Positions 1-14,400 of a stretch of 64,000 bases of DNA are shown piece by piece. Source of the DNA: Spongospora subterranea f. sp. subterranea (lineage: Eukaryota > Endomyxa: Phytomyxea > Phytomyxea > Plasmodiophorida); NCBI GenBank assembly GCA_049724395.1, contig JAUGWO010000105.1, positions 38,857 through 102,856 on the forward strand, given 5' to 3'. The position numbers and the translations under genes were made by a program. Positions within the stretch are counted from its first letter, which is position 1; each line of letters begins with the position of its first letter. The notes below the pieces were generated by a model. That model was given only the letters and a program-made list of their open reading frames with translations, did not search any database and was not told the origin of the DNA.

Positions 1-536
1 TTCTGTCGGTCGGTCTGGAACCGACCGCTACCAACGATAGAATCTCGGTCGTGAACCAATGCAATGCAGTAACCGCTTTATGTAGCCTCTATGTGCAATC
101 AAAAAAGGTTGGATTAATTTCCAGGCAATCAGCCAGGATCACCCCGTCGATGGAACTCAATATCGATCGTAATCAATGAAGAACGGGTATATGAAACTTC
201 AGTCATGGAATGCGGAATGCGCACGCTAACGATACCAGTGCTGCATTTCACTGTTTCGTCAGTCAGTAACACTATCAATCAACACTTGGTAACATGGAGT
301 CAGAAACAACAGGGCCAATGTGATAATAGCTATTACGATACCGTGGATAATTACGACTGTATCAACATCAATAGAAAGGGATTCCGTTTCATTTTTCAAA
401 TCGATCGCTGATCACTATTACATTGAAGTTCGCGACGACCAATATCCTCGGTCTGAGATCGTCTATTCAAGATCGAAAGCGACCTTGACGTGACTCTCTC
501 AAGGGTGGTAAATAAATAATGTATGGATGGTGAACA
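1..536. other. Intergenic start of window, no gene supported
   Basis: No reading frame here has recognisable domains or convincing exon structure. A 68-codon plus-strand frame at 205-411 has a few cysteines but no signal peptide or family match and no clear upstream exon. The stretch lies downstream (3') of the TMEM117-like gene, so it may hold its 3' UTR or the end of a gene outside the window. Confidence 0.5.
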
Positions 537-2285
537 CTACTGTGCCACTGTGATCTCATCATCTTCGTAGAACACTGGCTTCCTCTGCTCCTTTTCCTTT
601 GTTTTCCTCCGAGCATCTTTGACCAGGCAGTAGACAAACCCTAAAATCGTGATGAGCATCGGTACTGTGGTTAGATACATAATATTTTCAGGGTTTTGTT
701 TATATCTGTCAAACAATCATCAGATGCAATACTCTTAATCGATTGATCAACATTGGTTACGTGGCTTTTTCTAGTATTCCTCCCGTGTATATGATGTATC
801 CATCTTTATCGACGGATTGATGATAAATCTTGGGTTTATATGTGAACTATACTCTATCGTCAAACACGTATGTTAACAGGAACTAATCATGAATACCTGG
901 TAATCGAACATGATGAAGTCCACAAACACGGTCAAAATTACAAGAGAGTAGTTGTACCATTTCCCAGTAATGACTATTGTGTAATTCCTCAACGCAAGGT
1001 GCACTCTATGTGCGTTCAGCCCAACTAATCGGACTTGGTGTTCAGATGAAAACCGTGGGAATTCTTCATCTTGCATTATACATATCAACTCTAACGAGAA
1101 CACGATTGACGCCAGTGTTGACCTAAATATCGTTGTGATATCTACCAGCATGGTTTGAAAATAACGCACCTTCCAAATTCCGACATTACAGGGACTAGAT
1201 CCGAATGGATCCATTCATGGTCTAATCGCTCAAACTCAATCACGAACACGTGAAGGATGAATAGAATAATGGACATCGTCCTGCTCAATTATGATTGGAG
1301 AACAATGACGGTTTCAGACTTCTTACCAGAATAGCAAGATTCTGAAAAAACCATGCCGCGCCCGATATACATTCTTTAGCACTACCCAGGTATTGGGATA
1401 TGGATCACTTTCGAAGTGTGCCCCAATTATCGACAAAGCCTCTACGGAACTGTCTGAAGGATTACGACGATCCTATCATGAGCAGTCAGCAATCAATCAA
1501 AAGATCGTCCGATGTTCTACCTGAAGAATATCATCAGACACCATCACGAAAGTGAACACGTTGAACGTCAGCGATAATACGCTAAGAAATTCATGTAGCT
1601 CTGCGAAGGACCAGCCGATTCCATCGCCAATTTCAACTTGATCTTCTCCGCTACTAACGCAAAATTAAACAAAGAATCACATATCCATTGCGGTGACCAA
1701 ATACATATGTCTATGAAACAGTGTCTGAACAATGTTGAACAGGAATGCGCCAGTATATAATGACCATACACTCGATACGAGCATACAGAACCACGACCCT
1801 TTATCACGGTAGAACATTCGCCACCTTAATACATCGCCCGAGTTCATCACAAAGGCTGAGAAGTTGACCAGATGACGGCTTACCCGAATTTATCTCGAAA
1901 TAAGTAGTCGTGAAGAATGTACTTGCCAAATAACATTCCAGTGATTAGATATATAATTGCGAACATTGTCTTGAGAAATAACCCCCAGGCACTCAGGAAA
2001 GGATACATGTATATCAGGAACTTCAACGCAGGACCTGAACCGGGAGAATTGGTCAACAAACATAAGGAGATAGAAAACAAAAATAATGAAGTCAATCGTT
2101 AAACCACCTAATACTGGGACACGAGCTTCAGCGGGGGAATGACCGATCGGATCTTTCGAGAAGAGTACACAGTTCAAAATGGAAAAAGTGACGACATTTC
2201 CAATGCGGGTCATAGGATGACGAAACCAATACAGGAATCGTGACCTAGTAGAAGGATCGCATGTATTTGCATCATGTGTGGTCAT
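537..2285 (-). CDS. TMEM117: TMEM117-family multi-pass membrane protein
   Basis: Read through short GT-AG introns, this gives a multi-pass protein that follows vertebrate TMEM117 from end to end. Visible matches are an N-terminal FRHPMTR segment, LFSKDPIGHSPAEARVPVLG (human has a similar EDPVSHSQTEA stretch), FRDKF then RMFYRDKGSW, VMVSDDILQ, IMQDEEFPRF and ITGKWYNYS, and a final hydrophobic helix before a charged tail ending in DDEITVAQ. Exon 1 ends at 2108 and the next intron is 2035-2107 (73 bases); a 59-base intron follows. The apparent frame changes along the gene all coincide with GT-AG boundaries, so I see no break. In animals the family is linked to ER-stress-associated cell death; its role in a protist is unknown. 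The Met at 2285 is chosen because it directly precedes the conserved N-terminal block. The gene lies 189 bp downstream of the giant receptor gene on the same strand. Confidence 0.85.
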
Positions 2286-2474
2286 AATTCATAAAAAGAT
2301 AATGTAGGGTTCCTGCCGTCAACAGGCAACGCCACTCTATTGACTCAATCTTTCTTCACGCTCAAAATGGTTTTGAAAACCTAAATGTCTATCCACCAGA
2401 TAAAGCATTAATATCAGCATTGTCATAGTGAGTAATGAAAAGTAGTACAACAATTTATCCATTATGTTAAGAAA

Positions 2475-5400
2475 TTATTCTTCATCATTAACATCAAACT
2501 CTCGTCGCTGAATCAAAGCTTCACCAAACGCTCCCGTAGCCGATGAGTTAAGCGACCGACTGAGATTCAATATATCAGTCGATATTTGATTCGATTGCAT
2601 ATCACTGTGGCCATAATCCATATCTTCATCGGCATCATCTTCGTGAAGTTCTCTCTGAACTGCGACCTGATTATACAGCGGATTTACCGATTGGCGTTCT
2701 CGTGCCAAGTCTGTAAGGTGCTTTCCAGAAGTGCCTTTGCCGCCTATACCCCTATGATTGTTGTCAACGTCTTGAACGCGCTCAACATAAACTGGCTCGG
2801 GAACGGCTCTTCCCTTGCGACGAGGACAGAAGGTTTTCCTCAAGAAAAGAGCGGCTTGAGCAAAGAAAAATGCGATAAGCAGCAAAGTGCAGAATATCAA
2901 CACAATTGAAACAACCCAGTTCATGGCATCATCGATTATGTCAGTAGAATAGAAAACTTGCGCGGCAAGCATGTACATGAAGATAGCAATCTGCACCAAA
3001 AGGTGAAGACGGTCATCGCCTTTACGCTGATAGGGGTTCAGCATTAATAAAATCAGAGTATATATTGTAGTGATTGCCAAGCCTATTGAGATTTGATAAC
3101 TGCGAAAGGCGCCACCGAAAAACGGCAACAAGGAAGTTAAGAACAGTTTGTGGAGGTTGTCCACAATATCGAACCACCAAAATCTCGGCGAGAATGCATC
3201 ATAGAGGAATCCAACTTGAGCCTTGATTCCGGGTTCACTTAGTCGCCCGCGTACACGATAGATTGACCAGATAAAGAACAATGGAACTCCGATGGGGTAT
3301 ATAAATATGAATATTGGACTGATATTTCTGAATGTGTACCAAGTTGAGGTATAGCATTGAGTTCGGACATCAGACAGAAGATAATCAACGTTGTTAACGC
3401 TGATGCAGTTGAAAAGACGAAGAATTATCGAAGACGTGCCAGGGTAGAATAAGAACAGTAAGAAAAGAACCATTCGCCAATATCGACGGCGTGTTCGCTT
3501 TTGAGCTGATGGGGTTGATGTGCGACAGTAGCGACGAGGGAGAAGATAACCAAAAGTTACCAGGGCGATTAGGCAGAACGGGGTAGCGCAGGCGCTAGCG
3601 AATGTTGAATAGAAATTGGTATCGAAGACGCAAGAGACCATCGTAATTCCCGATAGGTCAAAGTTGAATGGTGAAAACCAGGAAATGAAGAGCTTATATT
3701 GTGGAGGCCAGGGAACGTCTAATGTTGACGATAAGTTTGTAGTGATCTGGAAAAATCCTAGTAAAATTTTCATTTTGAACATAAAATTTGGTTGAAGCGC
3801 TACTGCACCAACAAAATGGCGTGGGTTGATGTTCAGCAAACTCTTTTGCGGTAATTGCGAGGACATCTTTACGCTGGGTGAAGCGGAACTGATATCAGCA
3901 GCAGCAGCAGCTGTGGCTGCCTTGTCCATATGCATCAAGTCCGACCCTGCTCTAACAATCAGGTATAGCTGCAACACGACCAAGGCACACACGAGAATTG
4001 TTAACAGAACAAAGCCAATGAAGGCCAGAGCAGCGGGCGGGCATTTAGAGCAAACATTACCCCAGGTGTCATGGAAACCTCGTTTGCAAATTCCACAAAG
4101 TGGTCCCTCGCGCCCTTCAGGACAGGCTCCATTCAGAGACTCAACCATAGGGCAATGAGAGGCAAACTGGCATCTGTAGAACTGCCCTTCCTGAGTTCGC
4201 CAATAACCATCTAAAGCGAAAAGCGTGGCGTTTGTTGTGCCAAACGTCGAGCAGTCGGCACCAAATGGACAGGGAGTACACGGCTCCTCTGGTGGTGACC
4301 CGATTTGATAATAATATCCAGGATTACACTGAACGGAAAACAAAACAATAAGAACCGGGATTGATATTAACATGACAAAACAATAAGAACCTTGCAAACC
4401 CGTTTAGTAGAGTCGGGACTTGATGTGCTGCTGCACGATAAACATACTGGGCTGCCAACAGATGGAGCCACAAGATGTGGACCACATACGCTGCAATCAG
4501 CTGAACCGTTGTGGGATGAGGTTCCTATTGGGCAGAGGCTGCATGAGGAACTGGCGGCAGACGAACGGCTTCCGGCCGGGCACAATAAACAACGGGATGA
4601 ATTGGCCACCGGCTGATAAGAGCCCGATGGACAAGACATACAGCTCGAGGATGATGACGATTCAGCATATGAACCTGGCTGGCAGCCTTGGCACCTGACC
4701 GCTCCTGACGCATCAGAATAAAATCCTGGAGAGCACTTGGTACAGGTATCGGACCCAACTGTATCTGAGAATGTGCCTTTTGGGCACATCTCACAGAATG
4801 TGCCTCCGGCACTTGATGAGCGGGTTCCCACAGGACATGAAGTACATCTGGAACTACCTTCAGCTGAACTCACTGTTCCAGCTGGACACAATAAACATGG
4901 CCCATCTTCAGTCTTATACTTCCCCATATCGCATGCCACACAATTGTCGGATCCCGCGCGTAATGTGCTGTATCCTATTGGACAAGTGTTGCATGATGAC
5001 GACGCCGAGCCGTTGGAAAAAGCGCCGATGGGACAGGGGGTGCAAATTGTGGCACCACCAGTTGAAAATGTGCCAATGCCACAAGGAACGCACGAAGACA
5101 TTCCATCATCTTTCGCGAATGTTCCAGCTGGGCAATCGATACACAACCCTTGTCCCGCCCTGTCTTGATATTGCCCGGCTCGACAGTTGCTGCATTGTTT
5201 GATTGAAGACACGTCCCCGTATTGACCGGGGGGACAATCAATACAGGAAGTTGAGCCAGAGAGTAGCTGATACTGGCCTCTCAAGCATGGGATACACGAT
5301 GTAGATTCCTCCTCTGACTGATAGGAACCTGGAGGACACAATGTGCAGTCGGACGAACCCTAGAATTTCATCAACAAATCCAATGGGTGCCAAAAATCGA

Positions 5401-8400
5401 GACCGACGTACAGTTGATGCAGAAAATCTGCCAGAGCTGCATGGAATACAATCTGAACTGCCGTTATTGATCTGGAATCGACCGGTTGGACATAGATCAC
5501 ATTCTGTTCTGGGCTCGTTGGCCTTGGGATGGGACATGGTACCGATAGGACAGAACGAGCACGTTGTTGCCCCAAACACATTGGAAAATCTCCCGATCTG
5601 GCAGATCGGACACGACGATAGTCCAGGGGAGTCACCAAATCGTCCTGGTTGGCATAACGAACATGATGAGCTCCCAACCCCATCAGAATAGCTGCCCGCC
5701 TGGCATAAACTACACGGCCCTTGAGATCCTGAGTCGGACTCGAATGTCTTCGCAGGACACAATTTGCAGCGGATCGAGCCAGGCTGGTCAGAATATGATC
5801 CAGGTTGGCACTGATCACAAGAAGTGGCCTGTTCTGTTGATTGGGAAGTGCCAGCAGGGCATGCCACACTACTATTGCTTCCAATTGTTGCGACAAATTT
5901 TCCAGGTTCGGCTGCTTTGCATTGTTTCGACCCGAAATCATCACTGTATCTACCGATTGGACAGCTGGTGCAGCTAGAACTTGATTCCCCGGAAAACGTT
6001 CCTGGAGTACATCGCTGGCAAGATGATGTCGCGTTGCGCTCAGGCTGGAATTCTCCCGCGTTGCACGCAATACAGCTTGATTGTCCTGAATTTGGTTGAA
6101 ATGTGCCAGGTTCACACGGGACTGCTGAAACTGCGCCTCGACTTGGGACGTAAAACCCAGGTAAAGCCGAGATACACGAACTCGGATTAGAACCATCGTC
6201 ACGATATTTGCCCACATCACAATCTACACAGGAGCTGCTCTCATTTCCGCCATTGCTTTTTCCAGCTGGACAACGTGTGCAGGACAACGCACCAGAACCG
6301 CTAAAAAATCCTGCAGTGCATTTCCCAGAGCAGGAACTGGCACCGGTTGCTGTGGAGAAGCTGCCAGATGAGCAAGGAAGACACGATGGTGACTCTGCTG
6401 CTGAACTATAGCTTCCTAAACAACAAGGTTTGGTCTGAGCCCTGGATAAGATAGATAATGAATGGTTTCTACCTGCTGGGCAGGCGATGCAAGAGGTTTG
6501 ACCAGGGGCGCTCTGATATGACCCAGGTTTGCAAACAGTACAGGTAGCACTTCGAGTTTGGTTTGAATAACGACCCGGATCGCAATCCAGGCATGTCACT
6601 TGTTCAAGCGAGCTGGCGTATTTACCTGCGGGACACGCTTTGCAGCTGGTCTGCCCGCTTAAATCCTGATATGACCCGGCACTGCACAGGGTGCAGGAGG
6701 TATTAGATATAGAACCGAACCTGCCCAATGGACACTTAGTACATGACGATTGCCCTGATTCGGCGAATTCCCTGAGCGAACGAGATTAAATTGGGTCACC
6801 TGTAAATATGCTCGATGAATTCGTACCCAGGGGGGCAAGATTCGCATGACGACGATCCTGTACGAGGCGCGCTGGTTCCTGGACCGCATGGAATACAGGT
6901 GGCTTTACCAGTCATTGACATAAAGGTGCCAGTTGGGCAAGGTGAACAGAAACGCTGCCCCGTTAAGCTTTGGTATTGTCCAATCGTACAGTTTGAACAG
7001 GAACTGGCTCCCGCATTCGGCGAAGCTGAACCCTGTGGGCAGTTTGTACATAACCTAGACCCGTCATTTGAGCTGAAAGTTCCAGCGGGACAAATGGTGC
7101 AGGAAGTCTGCCCCTCTGTTTGCGACGAGGAGCCTGCCTTGCAAGGATTACAAGTCGTTGCTCCTGCTTGATCTTGATATCTAAACGCGAAAAATACGGA
7201 TCAATGCTGATACGACAAGAAAAACGTTGCGACTACCTTCCAGCAGGGCACAAGTCGCAGCTGGATTTTCCTGTGGATCCCGAGAACCTTCCAGCCGGAC
7301 AGGCAGATAAACAAACGGCCGAGCCTGTATCCGGAGCATACTTTCCAATCGCACAATCCGAGCACTGACTTTGCTCAACCTTATCGGCAAACTTGCCGAT
7401 TGGACATGCAATGCAGGCAGTAGAACCTGAAACATTCTGATAGGTACCGAGTGGACAACTTAGACATTCGGCTTGCCCCGATGTCGGACTGAGTTTGAAC
7501 AAAAGGGTCAGGCGAAGGGTACATTCATATATTGTTTACAAATAGTTTACCTGAACATCCCTACTGGGCATTTATCACAGGAAACTGGGCCAATACCAAA
7601 TTGTGGTTTACTACTGGCAAATCCTGGAGGGCACTTGGAACAGGTGGATTGCCCAGAGGTATTGGCGAAGAATCCAGGCGTGCACGAAGTACAGAACAAT
7701 TGACCGAACTGGGATTGGGACATGCCCATGGGACATTTACTGCAAACCGACTGGCGAGTGTTCAGCTGGACCATCCCATCTGAGCATGAGGGACAGAATG
7801 AGGACCCAGTCAATGAAGAAGCAGTGCCGGCAGCACAATCAGAACAGGATATGGACCCTAAGGCAGAACATGCAAACATGAGATGGTGCATGATGAGGAG
7901 CAACAAATAACGGACCGATTGTATTGGTGAATGTGCCCGAAGAGCAGTTAGAGCATGGAGTAATCTTCTTTGTCCCGCTATTGGAAGTACCGATCGCACA
8001 TTTACTGCACTCCACCTGTCCCAGCCTATCAGCATAGCTCCCTTCAGGGCATGGAGTACAATCAGCTTGACGAGGAGAAGAGTTGGCGAACCCTATCAAG
8101 AAAATTGAAAGATATTCGATCATCGGTGACAGGAATGCTTACCTAATGGGCATGGAGAGCAAGACAATGCGCCATTAGTGGTACCTTGCTTGGCGTATTT
8201 CCCAATTGGGCATTCCAGGCAAGATGTTGCTGTTGAAATATTGGAAGCGGTCCCATCAGGGCAGAAGGAGCACGACAACGAACCAGGAATGGAAGAATAC
8301 GAACCTGGACCGCAGGCCTGGCAGGCTATTTGCCGAGGGATATCGGCATATCCAGCAGCACAAACCTGGTACGACAGGAATAAAGAGTTGTAGCTAATCT

Positions 8401-11400
8401 GTCCACCGCCTTGCATAACTGAAACTGGAAGAAGAAGCCCAGAATCCGACGGTGTATTGCAGCGGATACGACGATGAGCCGTTGAAAATGAAGCATCATG
8501 AATAACATTCGTGCATGCTTTTTCACCAATGAAAACGATGGCATTGGAGGCGCCAAAATTGGAACCAGTTATGGTGATTTGAGAGGTCGATGATCGGGAA
8601 CAGTTTGAGATTACGGTCGAAGGTGAGGATGATCCACATCCTTGTATTCCGGTCAAAATCGGCAAAGCGTACGACAGCAGATATGCACTACGGGAATAGG
8701 ATTTGGCAGTGATGACAGTGATCGGCAGATTGGCGCCTACTCCAGCAGCAAGCATACACACTAACGAGCGAGGAACAGATATAGACACTATCTGGCATTG
8801 GCTTGGGCCAATGATAACCGATGTTGAGTTTGGGGTGAAAAAATCACCAGTAATTGTGATGGGAATTGAGCCCTCGGTTGGACAATTGATGGTTGCGTTC
8901 TGAGAATCCTGACAACCGGAAACGGCATACACCTCTGCGGGACGAGGAAACGAGAAGGAATCAGTTCCGGCCTGAGACATCTGCCCACCAACGGAAACGA
9001 ACATGTGCCAATCCGACCCTTGGCCTTTATCTACAAAACAAGCTACACGTCCAGCAGATGGAAAAGAGACACCATTACAAGATATAGTGGGACCAGATGA
9101 GCCAGATGGGCCCAAGCCCACAGACACCTCCTCAACAAAACTGCCGAGATTGGCCACTCGGAAATCCACATACTGGTTGACAGATTTTGTGGCGGTCAGA
9201 GATGGACTTTCATTGTCGGTTGGAAACGACCTTAGACTAGACGGTTGAATAACTGGAGCAACGTAGGAGATGTTGGACGTGCTCAATAACGAGTTAAGAA
9301 CGAAACTGGTCATGTTCCTGGAAACAGAAAGGAATAATCCCTTCCCAACCCCCATTGCTAAAGTGCACGTGATGACGGTGGCGTTGCTGGAGGTCGTCTG
9401 GCACTGATATTTGTTGGGATTGCTAGAGGGGCCGTAATTCACGATATTATTTGTTGAAACTGAGTCGAAGCCCTGTCCAAAGATTGTGAGGTTGGTTCCC
9501 CCATTCACTGGAACCGACGAGCATGGCGAATTGCATGAAAACCTGGTGATGACAGGACCCGAAAACGACACCAATGCCTTAGGAATGCTGGACTGGCCGG
9601 CAACTGTCAATACAACCGGTAGATTTGCAAAATTTTGTTGAGACCATGCAGCTAACGTGCATTGAGCATTTGTGTGGTTCTTATTGGAGATAGACGAACA
9701 GAATACTCCACCAACGCTGATCGTGGCTGTTGTCGTGCCAAAATTGATGCCATGGATGTTCAGAACTATGGATTGACCAAATTGACAAGATTCCACTGAC
9801 GTTCCAACAGTAGAACATCCTAATATGTTTGACACCGAGGTAATAACTGGGGGATCAAATGGGAAAGTGAGAGAATTACTGCTTGTTTGGGTGGAAACCG
9901 ATACGGAAACTACTGCAGATGATCCAGATCCACCTGGAACTGAGCAGACAATGCTTCCATCGCTTACACTGTTGATCGGAATGCATAAACTCGGGCCAAC
10001 GTTGACAATGACGTTAGATGACAGCTGACCGAAATTGCTGCCAAAAATGGTGAGCAAATACCCCCCTTTGGTGGTATGAGGAACCATACCAGTCGTTAAC
10101 GAGATCAGGGATGGAACTTGGTATGAAAAGGAGTTGAAAAGCGTGAATGTAGCATTGCTAACAGAAATTGAAACACCGAGATTACGACCAGTTCCTTGCG
10201 GAACAGCGCATCCGACTGACGAATGGGAATACGAGTTCAAGGATTGACAGGCAACGCCTCCGACAGTAACATTTCCAATGGTTCCAAACGATGTCCCGGA
10301 GAGAGTGATAACGCCACCACCCAGCGCTGGGGCCGATGACGGAGAAATACTCGAGATGACAGGAGGCGCAAATGAAAATAATGAAGAAGGATTCAAGACC
10401 GAGACCAGACCATCAACTGCCACCGCAAAGTGAAGATTTGCTCCCATTCCGGGCTGTAACAGGCAAATCAGCTTGGTGTGAGGGACCTGAACCTGAGGTG
10501 ATAAACAGGCATACACAACACCGTTCCCTGACAAGGTAATGGACCTTGGAACGGCTGAATTGCCGAAGTTGTTCCCAGATATTGTGACGATAACATCTGC
10601 AGCTGACGAATCAGCGACCACGGGAACAACTGACGATATTGTCGGCGCGCTGTAATTTAAAAAGAGCTGATTTGCGCTGAGTTGCTGAGCAACTTCAACC
10701 GTCAACGCTTTCAACGACCCAGATCCTTCTCCGACAGTGCACGATACACAAGTATAATTCAGATATTGCGGGTTAAAACACGCCAAACCAGCAATTCGGA
10801 TCACAATCGAGTTTGCTATTCCGACACCGAAATTTGAACCTGAAATGAAGACTGTCTTCCCGCCGGACGTGTCAAATAACGCAGGAGAGAACGAAGTCAA
10901 CGTCGGTGGAAAATATTGAACCGTGATAGAATTGCTGGGAATACCGGCCACTTCAACTCGAACAGCAGTGGAAGCTCCTTGACCATTAGGAGTTGAGCAA
11001 AGTATGTGGGTTTGATTGCGTTGTGAAATCGCACAGGGGCAGGAGGCTAACTGATTGCCAAGAACATCAGCACATTGGCTTCCAACGAAAACATTCACAG
11101 CACTCTCAACGGTTCCAAAATTATTCCCGATCAAAATAATTTGGTCTCCTCCTCGGGTCGATAACCCGGTTTGGCCGGACGGTAGTCGAACAGATGATAA
11201 AGAAGGACCACGATAACTGTAAGGGTATCCGGCACTCAAACCGGTCCCAACGCTGACAACAACCATGAAAGGCCCACCAACGCCGCTAGGGACAACGCAG
11301 GATAATGAGGTATGAGCTGAAACTTCTGTAATTGAACTGCAATTCACCGAATCTGACAATCGAAAAATGCGTCTTGATACAGATCCGGTGCCGAAATTGC

Positions 11401-14400
11401 TTCCCAATACAGTGATCCTTGTGGTGCCATTTGTTGCTGCGCCTGTTCTGCGGTCTGTATTGTCAATGGCCGGCAATATTGAAGTAATAACGGGTTTGTC
11501 ATAAATAAAGGATATGGAATCGGTTGTGGATTGCCCATCTGCAACCACAACGACCCCGTTGGCATCACTGATCTTGGGCGGGATAGCGCAGACAATTTGA
11601 GTAGAGCTGACCGTTGACACAGTACAGGGAGAGCCGCCGATTGACACGCTTAAACCGGTTTTCAATTGTCCAAAATTACTTCCAACAACAGTGATTAAGT
11701 TCCCTCCTAAAAACGGTCAATGAAGCTATCTGAGAACTTTTAACGACCAAACTTACCAGCTGTGTTCGCTTGAACAGAAATTATGTCGGTGATCGACGGG
11801 GGACGATACGATATTGAGCCAGACGAGAATCGCCCGTCGGCTGTCGTCACCTTAACTGCTCTGGAGACCCCACGACCTGGAGGGGCCGAACATGTGATTG
11901 AAGAATCTTTCCAGGTAATAATGGTACAGGACATTGAGCCCGTCCATATTTGGTTGAATGTGACATTGCCCTTCGAGGCACCGAAATTAGACCCAGTAAT
12001 GAAAACAGTGTCGCCGCCAATGGCTCCAATGACTGTCGGTAGGACAGTGAAAATTGAGGGAGGATTGTACGAGAACAGTACTGTTTCACTGGCAAGCTGG
12101 CCGGCAACCGTCAGAAGAATAGGGAGATTGACCCCTACACCCGGAGGACTCTGCAACAATGCGTAAGGAGGCGATGCGAAAATGTGGATGACAATGCCAT
12201 ACCGTGCATACAAGCTTCGTATGCGAATGATCAAGAACCGTCTCGTGGATTATGCATTGGGAACCGCTGATCAACACTGAAGCCGATCCAGAAACATTGC
12301 CGAAATTGTTTCCGGTAATGACGATGGAATCCCCACCATCGGTATTTCCAGAGTATGTCGCCACAGTCATTGACGGTCGAGAAAACGAGAAAGCCGACGG
12401 TAATCGCGAGACGCCTGTTGCTGTCGTTAAAACCACGTCCAGGTTCGCTCCAACACCGCTGGGAATAGTGCAATTGATTCGACTATGGGTCCATGTCACG
12501 ATAGAACATAATAAAGTGCCAATGTTGACTGTTGCTGTGATATCGCCAAAACTTGATCCATCAATGATCATGGATTGCCCTCCCGACGTGTTCACAGCTT
12601 TCAAAGGCGTCGCCGCGCTGATATTGGGCGCCATATAGGAAAACGTATAGACAGGACTGAACCCACTTCTATGGTCAACAGTGATGCTGCGGCTCCCATG
12701 CCCAGGCGCGAGAAGAAATGTGGCCGTTGTCTGACTGGAGCTGAGGACGGTTTGATAGACAGCATCAACGGCAACGCGCGGGTTGGTCCCAAAGTTGATC
12801 CCGGTTAAAGTTAAAATCACGTTGCCAGATGTGGAGATCGAAGGAGATGTTGAAAGAATAGTCGGAGCGTTGTAGCTATAGACAACGGGGGAGCTGGGAT
12901 TGTTTTGGACGGCGCTCTGTGATTGGACGGTGACAGTTACGGCATTGGACTAAAGGAATTGAGTAAATATTGAAAGAAAATTATGAAAAAGATCCATAGC
13001 ATACCAATCCTTCACCAGCAGGAACACGAACTTGCATGGATGTGTGATTTCGAGTACATGCTGGACACGATAGAACATCGGCAGCCCCAATTTTGACCGT
13101 GACAATGGCTGAAGATGTTCCGAAGTTAAGGCCGTTGATTGTGAGGAATGTGGATGGATTTGTCGTAGATCCTATTGTTGGCCCACTACTGGACGAAACA
13201 CTGATGATTACAGGTGGATCATAGGAGAATGTGAACACGGTTGTGTCCTGGCCACCGACAGTATAATGCACTTCCAAGCCCTCTCCTTGCCCGGGAGGTA
13301 ATGTACAAAATACGTTTGTGTGTAAAGTATTACTTCCAGTGATTGGACAATCGACACCCCCAACGGTGACCGTCCTTGGACTTCCTACAGCCCCGAGATT
13401 GGTTCCTGTAATTGTCACGATATCGCCTCCAGCGGTTCGCGCTTTAGGCGACGCAACAACGGTGGCCGTAATAGTTGGAGGCAGGAACTGGAACCAAATT
13501 GCAGGATTGGCACCATAAACTGCATGTGCAGTCACATTGACTACATTTGCATTGGAAGCACCGTAACCAGGGCTCATTTGGCAGATTATGCTGGTATGGG
13601 TCTGGCTAACCAAACTGCAGGGAAACCTGAAAAAAATGCATTCTCATCAGCACCTATCAGAGTCTTCCCAGTCGTGGAGGCAACGTACGATCCAACGTTG
13701 ATGGTTGCGCCTCCAATTGGCCCGAAATTAGTTCCTGTTATAGTGAGAGAGGTTGGCAATCCTGTCGCAACAACAGGACCAGTTGGCCCTGACGTTGGGA
13801 ATATGCTGATAATCGTTGGAGATGCATAACTTAAAGAGAAATTCTTCGTTGCCAAGTACTTGTTCTTGATTGTTATCACCCTATCCGCAGCCAGTGCAGG
13901 GAAATTTGCTGAGGTTAATGCAGGGAATGTGCATACAAGTTTCTGCATTGACATCAGCGAGCACACCACGGTCGACCCATAAACCTTGAACCCGAAGTCG
14001 CTATCGAGATTGTCATAGAATTTGTTTCCAGCGATAGTGATAACGGTTCCCCCAGACGTATCAGGGTTGGCGGGCGATAAGCTGAAGACCACTGGATCTG
14101 CGATTGGATTATTAGAACTCTGATTCCGTGATTGGATTCATTTCCCGCTTACTCATACAAACGGAGATAATATCGCCACAGCAATCATTATATGTAGTGA
14201 AGCAAACATCGTCACAATAACAATAAAGACCTGTGGTTTTACCATAAGCCACACTTCCACACATATCCGCGCCGGCAGAATTATTCTTTGCTGCACAATA
14301 ATATCGCGCCGGAGAAAATGGGGGAAACCACGATGGGATTTTGGCATTTGTGGAAATAAAGAGGAACACGGAGATGAACAGGAGAAGTTGAGAGATCCTG

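Noticed and set aside
2034-2108. Frameshift in the TMEM117-like gene
   Set aside because: A 73-base GT-AG intron at 2035-2107 removes it and gives LGPALKFL, aligned with the family.
4392-7910. Numerous plus-strand ORFs across the receptor Cys repeats
   Set aside because: They are antisense reflections of the regular Cys/Gly/Pro repeats on the minus strand; their periodic PAGH/PIGQ patterns mirror CPAG/CPIG on the other strand.
8326-14092. Frame changes in the giant receptor genes as evidence of pseudogenes
   Set aside because: Those examined coincide with 55-75-base GT-AG introns that restore IPT or Cys-repeat continuity.
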